From Pagrus major (lineage: Eukaryota > Chordata > Actinopteri > Spariformes > Sparidae), in contig NC_133238.1 of assembly GCF_040436345.1 (NCBI RefSeq), forward strand, positions 409,501-473,500: a DNA stretch of 64,000 nt, read 5' to 3'. The notes beneath the pieces are model-generated. The model saw nothing but the letters and a program-made list of their open reading frames with translations. It had not been told where the DNA came from and searched no databases. A program made the position numbers and the translations under genes. This document shows positions 9,209 to 18,880 of this stretch, piece by piece. Every line of letters starts with the position of its first letter. The stretch's first letter is position 1.

Positions 9209-10136
9209 ATGGCGAGAAGGTCATATTCACTGACTGACTTCACTGAGAGTGAAGATGGGGAGAAGTGCTCTGCACTTGAGGAGGAGACATCTTCTGCCCA
9301 AGATGTCCTCATCTTGGGCAGAAGATGTCTCCTCCTCAAGCGCAGGGCATTTCTCTGCGCCTTCCGCCTCCTGCGACACGTCCTCTCCTAAAGATGAGGG
9401 GACACCTTCCTCAGAGGATGACAGCAACACCACGGATGAGGAGTACCAGCCAGTGCCTGATTCCTCTTCCTCAGGGGAAGAGGACGATACAGACACAGCG
9501 GTGGAGGCCGAGCAGCTGATGGCAGAGACAGAGGAGCTGGCGGGTGAGTGGATGTCTCGTCATAGGAAAATTATGTGGTTTCCCACTCCTGAAGAGACCC
9601 TGCACTATAATCCAGTATCCACTGGTATCACCTCAGGGCCCACCCTGTATGCAGTTGCCCGCATCAGCAACCTGAGGTCTGCCTTTGACCTGTTTATAAC
9701 AGAGGAGATAATTCAGCTGCTGTGCACCCACACAAACATGCATGGGAGGCAAAGGTGTGAGGATTGGAGGGATGTGGATGAAGTGGAGATGAGAGCCTAC
9801 ATTGGGATTCTGGTTCTGGCTGGCGTCTACTGCTCAAGACATGAAGCAACACGTGGCATGTGGGATGCCAAGACAGGACGGGCCATGTTTCGTGCTACGA
9901 TGCCCCTCTACCGCTACACTCGGCCAAGTCCCCCACACTCAGCAGCTGCTGCTGCCATTGTTACCGGGATACAAGAGGGCGAATCAGAGTGTGACCCAGA
10001 GCCCGCCAACAAAAGTAGGAGAAGGTGTGAACTGTGCACCCAAAGAGGAAGAAGAACGGCAACCACTTGCTCCAACTGTGGAAAGTGTGTCTGCAAGGAC
10101 CACTCTGCTGTGGTTTGCACATCCTGCTGCCCTTGA
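9209..10136 (+). pseudogene. piggyBac transposase, core deleted
   Basis: The start is ATG 9209 (MARRSYSLTDFTESEDGE). The acidic N-terminal leader shifts frame at the palindrome at 9275-9340 and continues in the frame of the 9249 ORF (SSPKDEGTPSSEDDS, TTDEEYQPVPDSSSSGEE). The conserved piggyBac N-domain follows (NPVSTGITSGPTLYAVARIS, DLFITEEIIQLLCTHTN, MRAYIGILVLAGVY, RGMWDAKTGRAMFRATM). At about 9915 it jumps to the C-terminal cysteine-rich finger (RRRCELCTQRG...TTCSNCGKCVCKDH...C..C). The whole DDD catalytic core, normally about 300 residues, is deleted. The result could at most be a DNA-binding fragment. Confidence 0.8.
9275..9340. repeat. Perfect palindrome, 30-bp arms, 6-base loop
   Basis: The arms at 9275-9304 and 9311-9340 are exact reverse complements with the loop GTCCTC (9305-9310). 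Weaker complementarity (about 12 of 15) continues outward on both sides. It lies inside the acidic leader of the piggyBac transposase and causes its frameshift. Confidence 0.95.
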
Positions 10137-10139
10137 GCA

Positions 10140-10140
10140 T

Positions 10141-10189
<49 letters not shown>
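10140..10189. repeat. (CA)n microsatellite
   Basis: About 24 CA units lie immediately after the transposase stop codon. Confidence 0.95.
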
Positions 10190-10190
<1 letters not shown>

Positions 10191-10264
10191 TTTAACGTTC
10201 TCTCTCTCTGACACACAAACACGCACATGCTGTTGTTGTTCTGTTGTTCTCTAAAAAAACAACA

Positions 10265-11390
10265 ACAAATGGGCATTTTTGGCCACTCACATGCAACATT
10301 GGAGTTTTGTCTTTTTTGTCACTGCTAAAAAGTAATAATGCAAAAAAATAATAATCTTTGTTACTGTTACTGACCTGCAATGATAGAAAAATATTGGTAT
10401 TTTGGGTTGCATCAATCATATGGTGAAAAAATGACAACTTTCCCCCTGGAAAGTTAGTGGTAATATATAAATATATAGTCTAACTGGTATTTAAAGGGTT
10501 AAAATTCTGGAATTGATCAACATTTTGGATTTCATGATCAGGACTGATGCCAAATTAAAAAAATAACCAGTGAAAGAAGCAAATATTTTCAGTATATAGT
10601 GTTTTGTAGAAGCAAACAGGAGGTGGCCATTTTTGGCCACGAACAAGCTGAGAGGGAGTTTTTTTGTTTTTCTGTCACTGCACAAAAAACTAATGAAGCA
10701 TAAAAATCATTGATACTGCTTATTGTTGACACACATTAAGCTGCAATGATGGTTAAAGAATAAATCAGGTGGCATGTATTATTTGGTAAAAACAATGTGA
10801 TTTTATGCTTTTCTCCCTTATAAATCATCAGCATTATGTGATCTAACAGACATTTAAAGGGTTAAAATTCAGAATTTGAATGAGATTTTGGTTTTCATGA
10901 GCAGGACTGATGCAAATTTAAAAAATAAAGTCAGTAAAAGTGGAATTTTCTTTATATATATATTAATTTTATAGCATTTTGGAAATGTAAACAGGAGGTG
11001 GCCATTTTTGGCCACGAACAAGCTGAGAGGGAGTTTTATCTACTTTGCCTTCCCTGCACAAAAATAACAATGCATAATAAAGTGTTATTGTTAATCAGTT
11101 ACATATCTCAGACTGTGTTATTGATAATACAAGCAAAACCGGTAGCACTGAAAAGATAGGCAGTGGTCATTTTTGTGGTAGTTTTCCAACAAGCGCATTG
11201 TGCAAACTAATTGGCATTTGAGGGGTTAAAAAATTAAAAAGGAATGGATATTTTGTACTGGTGACAAGAACTGATATTGATTAAAAACTTTATACAGTAA
11301 AAGCAGCAAAAAACACAAAAAATCTAAAAAATTACAGACTCAATCTGTTGGTGGCCATTTTTGGCCACGAACAAGCTGAGAGGGTAGTGA
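10265..11390 (+). repeat. Three ~365-bp tandem monomers forming the piggyBac 3' region
   Basis: Each monomer ends with TGGCCATTTTTGGCCACGAA followed by CAAGCTGAGAGGG (about 10626-10660, 10997-11031 and 11350-11383). Each also has an internal GGGTTAAAAT word (about 10497, 10858 and 11223), a GAxCAGGACTGATG segment and a shared CTGCACAAAAATAA segment near the unit start. The copies are diverged from each other. A fourth partial trace (GGGCATTTTTGGCCACTCAC) starts at about 10269. The GGCCATTTTTGGCCA core is an imperfect palindrome. Such subterminal arrays in DNA transposons commonly serve as transposase-binding sites. Confidence 0.8.
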
Positions 11391-11410
11391 TTTTGAACAA
11401 GGCCAGAGGG

Positions 11411-12218
11411 TTAAAGATTCTTTGAAACTTAGGTCAAGCAAAAGGCTGGAATTGAGCCTCCACCTGGGGGACTTAGGGGTATTGCAAAAAGGGGTTACAC
11501 AAAGAAACACAGGAACATGATCCGAGAGGAGAATGCTACCGATAGAGCTAGATACTATGGAGGCGATACCAAATCCAGAAACAAAAAAATAATCGATCCT
11601 AGAAAATGTATTGTGACGCGGGGAATAGAAAGTATAATCTCTTGTGGTTGGGTTTAATAACCGCCAGACATCAACTAGATCAGAAGCTTTGCCCATTTTG
11701 TGCATAATGGAGGCTGATTTGCATTGACGCTGTGATGGGGTGCTACGATCCAATATGTTATCCATAACCTGATTAAAGTCACTCCCCATCAAAATCGGGT
11801 AGTCTCCCATATCTTTGAGTTTACACTTTAGTTGCCCAAAGAATGTGGGATCATCAATATTAGGGGCGTAAACATTAGCTAATATTACTTTATGGCCCTG
11901 AATCTCAGCGAGAAGTAACAAAACCCATCCAGCATCATCAATACTTTCCCTAATACATTTGAATTGCATTTGTTTGTGGACTAGAATTGCTACCCCCCTG
12001 CTATGACCATTCCAGCACGAGGCGGAGACATGACCAACCCAATCTCTGCAAAGCTTTCTAGATTCCTGAGTTAATAAGTGAGTCTCCTGCAGAAATGCTA
12101 TATCACATCTTTTCGGCTTAATAAATGTTATGACTTTTTTCCTTTTGATAGGGTGGTTAAGACCTTGCACGTTCCATGTCATTAGTTTCAAGGTCCTTCC
12201 TTTATCAGCCTGCATCAT
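11411..12218 (-). pseudogene. L1-A ORF2 endonuclease domain
   Basis: The minus-strand frame opens near 12218 with KLMTWNVQGLNHPIKRKKV. It holds the apurinic-endonuclease-like motifs in order: WNVQGL, FLQETHL, VILANVYAPN, MGSDFN, TFYSPRHNTFSRIDYFF and LSDHVPV. These are the metal-binding and catalytic positions of L1 endonucleases. GSDFN replaces the more usual GGDFN. The domain is uninterrupted up to the piggyBac insertion, and the frame resumes at 8308. It is therefore the best preserved part of L1-A. Confidence 0.85.
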
Positions 12219-13084
12219 TAGATTGGAGTAGGTCTAGCAACCGATGCATGTAGGGGATGTAACCTATCATTAGGAACCACCATCACTGAGCAACAAGCAT
12301 CATGTACATGGGCAGGAAAAGAATTGGGAAAAAAAGAAAAAGAAAAAAGAAAACAATATGACAGGAAAAAAAGACGTGTATACATACTGATACATGGTGA
12401 CCGTGAACTGTCGTCACCTGCAGGTGCTCAAAAAGCACCAAACCTAACACACAAAAAACTTGGTCCGTGACTTTGAACAGTCTAACAGCTCGCGAAGAGG
12501 GCAGTCATGCAGCTTTAATTATGTAGCTACAAATTAGTAAGGGCTACATCAGTACAAGAACTGTGTAACGGTCATAAGCAATAAATAGTCAAATATAACC
12601 AAAATACTTGAACAAGTTAGTTTTAAGTATCTCTCCACTCATCTAGTAATGTCTATCTGAGGCATATGTCTCCCCATTATGCCCTTATCAGCTCTGGGTT
12701 GGTCTATAGTGCTAATGGAAATGGTGGGACGGAGCGGAAGAAGACAAAACAAAACAAATGTATTTCTCCACCCCAAAAACAGGTGAAATAATAAGTGGGT
12801 GAGTAATAAAATAAAGGTACACCAGTAAGTTCAGGGAGTGACATACATTACAGATATGCTCCCCCTACTATAGCAACTCTAATGCCAACAGTATAGACAA
12901 ATAACAATCTGAATCAGAGCACAACCAAAAATGATAGGTATAATAAAAGCCATAATGCCTCCATCCAAAATAGTAAATGAAATATCTCTTTCATATTCAG
13001 ATGTGTTTAACAGTGTAAATGAGAGACGTGTACAGTTCAACTGGATGGTTCTAGGTAACTTAAGGGCAGAATATGAATATGCTT
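12219..13084 (-). other. L1-A ORF1-ORF2 spacer
   Basis: This A/T-rich spacer lies between the L1 reading frames. No conserved domain is visible. The A-rich stretch at about 12325-12370 precedes ORF2 in the sense direction. Confidence 0.6.
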
Positions 13085-13972
13085 TCACGGGGGCAGAGAG
13101 CGAATGAATTCCAGTGCTTTTTTGGGGTCTGTGAACTCACGTCTACCGTCCACCGTCCTCAGGGAGAGCACAGCTGGATACATCATGGAGAACTTGATCC
13201 GACGCTCGTGAAGCAGGCATTTGCATTGATTAAAAGAAGCCTGTTTCTCGGTGACAAGTTTGGAGTAGTCAGGAAAGACCATGATGTGATGCTTGTCCCA
13301 GTGCACCTTTCCCATCTTCCGCGCAGCTTCAGCGATCCGTTCCCTGTCCTGGAATCTCAGGAAACGAGCAAGGATCGGTCTAGGGGGCTGGCCGTCAGGT
13401 CTGCATCTGGCAAGGGTCCGGTGCGTGCGGTCAATTTTGAGGTCCCCCTGAAAATCAATGTTCAGCATCTGTGGGATAACTTTGCGTAGAAACACGAGTG
13501 TGTCCGGGCCCTCGCATCCCTGCAGGAAACCAACAAAGCGCAGATTGTTCCGCCAGCTCCTATTTTCCAGGTCGTCCAGCTTCTGTCGCTAGATTTCCAC
13601 CTCAGTTTGAGTGGCGGGAGGATTAGTTTCTAGCGCCTGATGAGCGTCTTCAAGGAAATCTATGCGAGACTCAACATTGTTCAGGCGTGTAGCAATGTCA
13701 GACAGCTTGGCCTCCACAGCCCGAGTTGCTGACTGAATGGCATTAAGCTTGCGCTCTTGAGACTCTGAGGTTTCTTTTAAAAGTGCATAGATGCTCGATA
13801 TGTCCTTAACCATCTGGTTGGGGGGGGTAGCTCTGTCGCTGGGAGTTTTGGAGGGCAACGGCGAGTTGTTTATAGCCGCAGTGTTACCTGCTTTAGCTGT
13901 GTTACTAGCTTCGCCGGGTTTGCTAGCTGCCTCTTGGCTTCATGTTGCGGGCTTTTGCTGCTGGCCAGGCAT
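13085..13972 (-). pseudogene. L1-A ORF1 (coiled coil, RRM and C-terminal domain)
   Basis: The minus-strand frame starts at ATG 13972 (MPGQQQKPAT). It has a Ser/Thr/Ala-rich leader and a coiled-coil heptad stretch (LLKETSESQERKLNAIQSAT, LSDIATRLNNVESRIDFLED). The RRM entry follows (LENRSWRNNLRFVGF), then FLRKVIPQML and the C-terminal nucleic-acid-binding domain (ILARFLRFQDRERI, HIMVFPDYS, LHERRIKFSMMYPAVL). In-frame stops occur near 13943 (TGA) and 13588 (TAG), with the same frame either side. ORF1p is the RNA-binding trimer of L1 particles. This copy is non-functional. Confidence 0.8.
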
Positions 13973-14464
13973 CGTAACTCAACGAATGTAGTTTCAAAAT
14001 ACTCCAACGTAAAAATGTGTCACACACATGTCAAAATAAAGCAACGTGTAACCCTTCATTTAAATAAAATAAACTACTCAACTGCAGAGCCTCCGACTAA
14101 GCTGCCATCTCTGCTGCCTGCATCACGTGACTCCCCGATTTTGAAGACTTTTAACAAATTTTTTAATCGTTTGAAGTTGTAAATTCCTGTCTTGGACAAC
14201 GGTGTTTTCTGGCATGGCAAGTTAAAAAAAAAAAAAAAAGCACACCAATACATTTTATAAATCATTTATTTCATATATATAAATCCTTTAAAAGGAAATT
14301 TTCACCAAAAAATAAATGGAATTAGTGTGTTGATAATTAATAATTTTAAGTTTTTTTGGTAGGACATGATTTGTCCCAATTCTCAAGAATGGGTGAAATA
14401 TTTGTACATTAGTAATTAAATTTATACATATTTTTTTGTAATAAATTAATTAATTTAAGCAACA

Positions 14465-14562
14465 AAAAATTGGAGGAGCCACTTGGGAAAGAGCCAGCTC
14501 ATTTCAGTGAGCCGAGTCATAAGAACCGGCTCTCTTAAAACAGCTGGAATTCCCATCACTAA
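14465..14562 (-). mobile_element. hAT terminus (CTGATGGGAATTCC type)
   Basis: Reversed, the block begins TTAGTGATGGGAATTCCAGC and continues with GAGCCGGTTCTTATGACTCG and ACTGAAATGAGCTGGCTC. This is a widespread vertebrate hAT subterminal pattern of GAGCCGG words. The partner terminus was not found in the AT-rich DNA to the left. Confidence 0.6.
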
Positions 14563-14715
14563 CGGGAGGTGCACGGTCCTTCCCACTTGAAGCCTCAATC
14601 ACTCAGTCCCAACCGGGTTGACGGTCGCGCCCGTAGCGTACCTCCGTCCAACCCCCATCCATTGTTTTGTTTTGGAGTCGTGTATTTATGTAATTATAGT
14701 TATTGAAATAATTAT

Positions 14716-14785
14716 CATCATCATCATCATCATCATCATCATTATTATTATCATTGTTGTTGTTATCTACGAATAATAATAAATA
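14716..14785. repeat. (ATC)n/(ATT)n/(GTT)n compound microsatellite
   Basis: ATC repeats pass into ATT and GTT repeats just before the L2 fragment. Confidence 0.9.
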
Positions 14786-14789
14786 ATCC

Positions 14790-15607
14790 CAAGGGCTACC
14801 ACCAATCACATTGTGAAGTTTGCGGACGACACAACAGTGGTGGGCCTCATCAGGGATGACCACGACCTGGCTTACAGGGAGGAGGTCGAGCAGCTGGTGG
14901 GCTGGTGTAGAAAAAACAACTTGATCCTGAATGTGGACAAAACCAAAGAGATCATTGTCGACTTCAGGAAGAAGCAGCCCAGCCACGTTCCACTTCTCAT
15001 CAACAACACGGCTGTGGAGGTGGTCAGCAGCACCAAGTTCCTGGGGGTGCACATCACAGACAACCTCACCTGGTCTGTGAACCCTCGGCACTGGTCAAGA
15101 AGGCACAGCAGCGTCTGCACTTCCTGCGAAGGATGAGGAGAGCCCTCCTGCCCCCGCCCATCCTCACTACATTCTACAGGAGCACCATAGAGAGCATCCT
15201 GACCAGCTGCATTTCCATGTGGAGGACAGCGGAGAAGATCATTGGGACTTCTCTCCCCTCCATTCAGGACATTGCTCCCAAGTGCTGCATGTCCCGAGCT
15301 GGAAATATTATCAGAGACTCCTCCCACCCTCACCATGGACTGTTTTCCGCGCTGGCCTCTGGAAAGAGGTTCTGCAGCTTTCAGTGCAGGACCACAAGGT
15401 TCTATAACAGCTTTTTCCCCCCTTGTCATCAGACTGCTTTCAGTAATTTGCACTTTTTAGTATGTTTCTGTTTTTGATATTTATTTCTTATTGTGGTATT
15501 TTTTGATATACTTTCATTTTAATTTCTATGCTGAGCCTCTGAAACAAAATTTTGTTCATTTGTTGCTCACAGAATGACAATAAAATCTGTCTAAGTCTAA
15601 GTCTCTA
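14790..15607 (+). pseudogene. L2 LINE 3' part (RT palm to 3' UTR), L2-A
   Basis: The frame starts in the RT palm (HIVKFADDTTVVGLIRDD) with the catalytic FADD box. WCRKNNLILNVDKTKEIIVD and KFLGVHITDNLTW follow. Near 15085 it shifts frame to LVKKAQQRLHFLRRM, then TTFYRSTIESILTSCISMW and the C-terminal IRDSSHPHHGLFSALASGKR block. A short internal deletion after 'SMW' removes the usual YGNC segment. The 3' UTR ends in AATAAAATCTGTCTAAGTC with TCTAAG tandem repeats, the normal L2 3' end. It is 5'-truncated. Confidence 0.85.
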
Positions 15608-16015
15608 AGAAATGAAAATACATTTATTTATGCATTTTTTAACTAACTAAAATGATCTATGAAATGAAAAATAATAATTTGTGTGTAAGATGAAAAGAAA
15701 TTAAATTGTTTTTAAGTATATAAATGAAAAAAGTGTGTGCCAAGGGCGACGTTTCGACCTGTAGTACTTCCTCAAGCCAAGGTACACTAAAAAGAAAACA
15801 AGTTAGCTGTTCTTGACTGGCTGACTGAGGTGCTTCTCTTCCTGTGGTCAGAGCAGAAGTGAGCTCTCTCTCCTACAAGCCTCCTTTTACACCCTCCCGA
15901 TTTTGTGTCCCTTAAGCTTTAGTGGTTTCTTCTTAGATTGTCCTTTTCACTTCATTTGTCCCTCCCCCTTTCCTCCAATGTTATAATCTCCATATGAATT
16001 TAGATAAATGTAGAG
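15608..16015. other. Unassigned spacer
   Basis: No frame or element boundary was recognised. At 15750-15775 a GACGTTTCGACCTGTAGTAC segment resembles a repeat sequence seen in fish, but no class can be given. Confidence 0.4.
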
Positions 16016-16017
16016 TC

Positions 16018-16075
16018 TTTAAGGTATGTATGAATTGTTGTTAACTTTTTTAGGTAAGTATGATTTATTATTTTA
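16018..16075 (+). repeat. Second locus of the splice-donor-like minisatellite
   Basis: About one and a half to two units (TAAGGTATGTATGAATTGTT, then GTTAACTTTTTTAGGTAAGT) match the array at 2310-2358 and 3421-3489. Confidence 0.65.
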
Positions 16076-17500
16076 GGGTTTGGGCAGGGGAACTGAGCCC
16101 GCGCCCCAAAAGGCACGGGAGGTGTGTAGCTCTAGTGTCCGCCAGACACACTATTAAAGCCACTGGACCAGTTCTAGGTTCTGATGGAGTGGGGCGACAG
16201 GTTAAAATTAGACCAGAGACCAGGTTCTTTAAAATTAAAGCCAGTACTTTACTTAAAGTAAACAAGAACAATAAACATAACAGTGTTCAGACAGTGTCTA
16301 AGGTATCCTGCAGGTATGGTTTAGGGTGTAACACTTCAGTAGGGTGTAACACTTCAGTTCAAGTTCAATAAAGTTTAAGTTCAGTTCAGTTATTTTTCCA
16401 ACTCAGTTCAGTTCAAAAGAAATATCTCCAACACTCCTACCTCTCCGGCAGCGAGTTTACCAGTAATCCATCCGGCAAATCCTCATTGAAGCGATGAATA
16501 TGAAGGTGAAGATGAAGATGTCTTTTACGAACGAAGTCTGTGGGTTTGGCTCGCCATCTTGTGTCCCACGGCTGCGTGCGTATGTGTGGTCTCCCGCACC
16601 TAGGAAGAGTGTCTCTCTTTGGTCAAACTTCATTCAGGAGCAAGCAAAAAAACCTGACCTGTACAACAGGCCATAAACAAAATAAATTACTCTGTCCATG
16701 CAAATGAAATAACCTTTTACAGCGAGTTTAAATCATAATGTTACTGTTACGTGGTGTAACCGGGCCCCACACAGTGACATGGGTACTTTTCCTCCTGCCG
16801 CTGGGCCGTATAACTCCTCTTTTTACATGAAATAAAACTCTTTGGTTGATAAACCGCAGACTATTAGCCGCTAAACAGTTTAGTTTGACTTTTCTCCGCA
16901 CATTTTTTAGCTAAGGCTATTAGCGCTTTGCTAGCGACCAGTCACTCACTCAAGTGCAAACAGTACAAGGAAGCATAAAACGAGCTGAAACTCACCAAAA
17001 CCGCTGTGGCTTATTCAGACATGGTCCTCATGAAACACCAAGTAGATGGGTATTATTTTCCAGGCGTTAAAGCAACTGTCTTTGTAACTATTTCACTCGT
17101 TAATTTCTCTGCTTCTCTTCGCTTCTCCTCTGCTCTTGGCTCTGCTGCTCAGCTCTGCCAGGAGCATGCGTAAACACAGGGCAACGAGTGCCTTAAAGGG
17201 GAAGCGTCATCACATTTCTTAAAGGCATTTTTTTAATCATTTCCATTAAATTATTGCCAAATCTGTGTTAAGTGGCTCTTAATGAAATGTATGCATTTTA
17301 ATCCAAAAACACATTTATGCTTCTTAACAAAATAACCATATTTATGCTTTTAAAATAAATATTTATGTTGTATCTATTTTCCTTCTCTGGGCTGTGGACC
17401 ATCTTGGATTACACTGTAATACTGTGGAGGTAAGTGAAGACCAGTCGTGTTCTACAAAGTGTTTTACCAAAAGAGTCTGTGCGTTTTTCTTTTTAGAAAT
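16076..17500. other. Unassigned repeat-like region, possible LTR end at 16772
   Basis: No coding sequence was recognised. A (TTCAG)n-like stretch lies at 16345-16415. On the minus strand, TGTGGGGCCCGGTTACACC starts at about 16772 after a purine-rich GGCAGGAGGAAAAG. This looks like a polypurine tract plus LTR start and could be the 3' LTR of the Gypsy remnant at 17502-18545. No second copy of the LTR is present to confirm it. The segment 17100-17200 is CT-rich. Confidence 0.3.
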
Positions 17501-17501
17501 A

Positions 17502-18545
17502 TTACATCTGTGTTGGATGAACAAGGACCCTGTCCCCCACTTCCAAAGGCAGAGCAGTCACTTTAGCATCCCAGCGCCATTTGTTCAACAGCTGCCTTTT
17601 CTCAGCATTTCTTGAAGCTAGCTCATATGCATGTCTCAGTCTTTTCTTCAGGTCACGCACATATTGTGAGTGCATTTTGGGGTTGTGGCCTTGAGGGCTG
17701 ATGCCCAAACATAGGTCAATGGGAAGACGCGGCTCTCTGCCGAACATGAGAAGAAAAGGAGCTTCCCCAGTCACATAATTTCTTGTACAATTATACGCGT
17801 GTACTAGGGGCCTAACATATTTCCTCCATTCCTCCTTCTTTTTCTCCTCCAGAGTTCCCAAGAGATCAAGCGTTCTGTTGAATCGTTCTACCGGATTCCC
17901 TCTCGGGTGGTAGGGTGTTGTGCGAGACTTGGAGATTCCAGCATGCCTACAAAGCTCTGCTACAACTTCTGACTCAAAACAGGTTCTCCCATAACACTGT
18001 GGCAGCAGTTTTGGATGTCTGGTCTCTTGTTGGATATGCCTGTGCATATTTTGTATAGTGATCAGTTATGACCAGTACGTTTCTAGTGTCTCTTGAGTCA
18101 GGTTCTATTGACAGAAAATCTATACAAATCAACTCGAGGGGACCACTGACTTTGATGTTAACCAGTTTTGATGCCTTTTGCACTCTAGCTTTCCGTCTAA
18201 CACATCTATCACAGCTTTTACATTTTGTCTCAATGTACCTAGCCATTATCGGCCAATAGAATCTAGCTCTGGCTAGTTCCGAAATTCTTTCAATGTCCAT
18301 ATGCCCCACTTCATCATGAACACCTTGTGACTACTAGGTATGACAAGTTGATGAAAAGCTTCACCTCTTTGGTTGAGAACCCTGCGGCACAACACGCCAT
18401 CCATCAAGGGTAGTTTTGATCGCTCTCGTAAGAGTAGGGCTACCTCCGGCTTCTCAGCTCTCATATCCATTGTCTCAGTGTCGATCCCACTTTCAAACAT
18501 GTGAATAATTTGTGCTAGGGCAGCATCCTCTCTGCAAACAATGAG
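17502..18545 (-). pseudogene. Ty3/Gypsy integrase remnant (Gypsy-2)
   Basis: The minus-strand pieces form a Gypsy integrase. They start with the pre-integrase segment (LLLRERSKLPLMDGVLCRRV), then the HHCC zinc region (GHMDIERISELARARFYWP, CKSCDRCVRRK). The first catalytic aspartate is in LELICIDFLSIEPD, followed by VLVITDHYTKYAQAYPT and later SKSRTTPYHPRGNPVERFNR with the catalytic E. The C-terminal VGDRVLVHP closes it. There are frameshifts near 18303 and 17990. The second removes about 15 codons, including the stretch that normally holds the second catalytic aspartate. RT, gag and confirmed LTRs are absent. Confidence 0.85.
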
Positions 18546-18626
18546 TGAGTGCAATCAAAGTAAGACACTAAGCATTTTTTACAGACAGCATACAGTACCT
18601 GTACCAAAGACAATGCTGGTGCCTAC

Positions 18627-18811
18627 CTGAGACATGTAGCAAACGCTGTTCAAGTTGCATACACCTCCACTTGAAGTAAAATGAACGGTCATCTCCGAAT
18701 CCGGCACTGACCCTGTCATCTTTGGAGGGGGCGAGGGCTCCTGTTGTTACGGGGAAGTATTTGATGAAAGCTTCCCATTGGTCCTCAGGTGGGACTTTCA
18801 CAGATGGAGAA
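18627..18811 (-). CDS. Putative internal exon, unknown protein (PPEDQW...)
   Basis: On the minus strand a polypyrimidine tract and TTCTTGCAG precede the exon, and CTCAG|GTAGGC ends it. The open frame reads [18 protein letters not shown], then KDDRVSAGFGDDRSFYFKW and MQLEQRLLHVSG. It has no stop over the full 185 bases, is rich in charged residues, and matches no transposon family I know. It may belong to the same gene as the F-box-like exon 70 bases upstream, although that frame stops at 18881. I do not recognise the protein. Confidence 0.45.
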
Positions 18812-18880
18812 CTGCAAGAAAAGAAAAGTACATGTCGCCATCAGGTAGTTGTGATGTCGGACTGGCACCAATGAATGTCT

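Larger units (their letters stand above)
8309..11410 (+). mobile_element. piggyBac transposon with TTAA TSD, inserted in L1-A ORF2
   Basis: TTAA duplications flank the element (8305-8308 and 11411-11414). The termini are CCCTCTGGACTC at the left and GGCCAGAGGG at the right, with the reversed right end CCCTCTGGCC. The left 900 bases are non-coding. A deleted transposase gene follows (9209-10136), then a CA repeat and a right part made of about 365-bp tandem monomers. The insertion interrupts the L1 ORF2 frame cleanly, so it is younger than L1-A. Confidence 0.9.
7525..14130 (-). mobile_element. L1 retrotransposon (L1-A), 3'-truncated and split by piggyBac
   Basis: Read on the minus strand the order is 5' UTR (about 14130-13973), ORF1 (13972-13085), a spacer of about 870 bases, and ORF2 from 12218. 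ORF2 carries the endonuclease, then a 3.1-kb piggyBac insertion (8309-11410), then the linker and the first RT blocks to about 7525. Deleting the piggyBac and one TTAA restores the ORF2 frame exactly (..FKESL | RTQINLF..). Unusually for a LINE, the 3' half (RT catalytic YADD region, C-terminus, poly-A tail) is missing rather than the 5' end. Both ORFs carry stops. Confidence 0.85.

Noticed and set aside
9914..10276. Minus-strand ORFs with poly-Cys-Val runs
   Set aside because: They are produced by the (CA)n microsatellite read in reverse and overlap the piggyBac C-terminal finger.
14603..15091. Minus-strand ORF with poly-Asp/Asn
   Set aside because: It is made by the ATC/ATT microsatellite and the antisense of L2-A.
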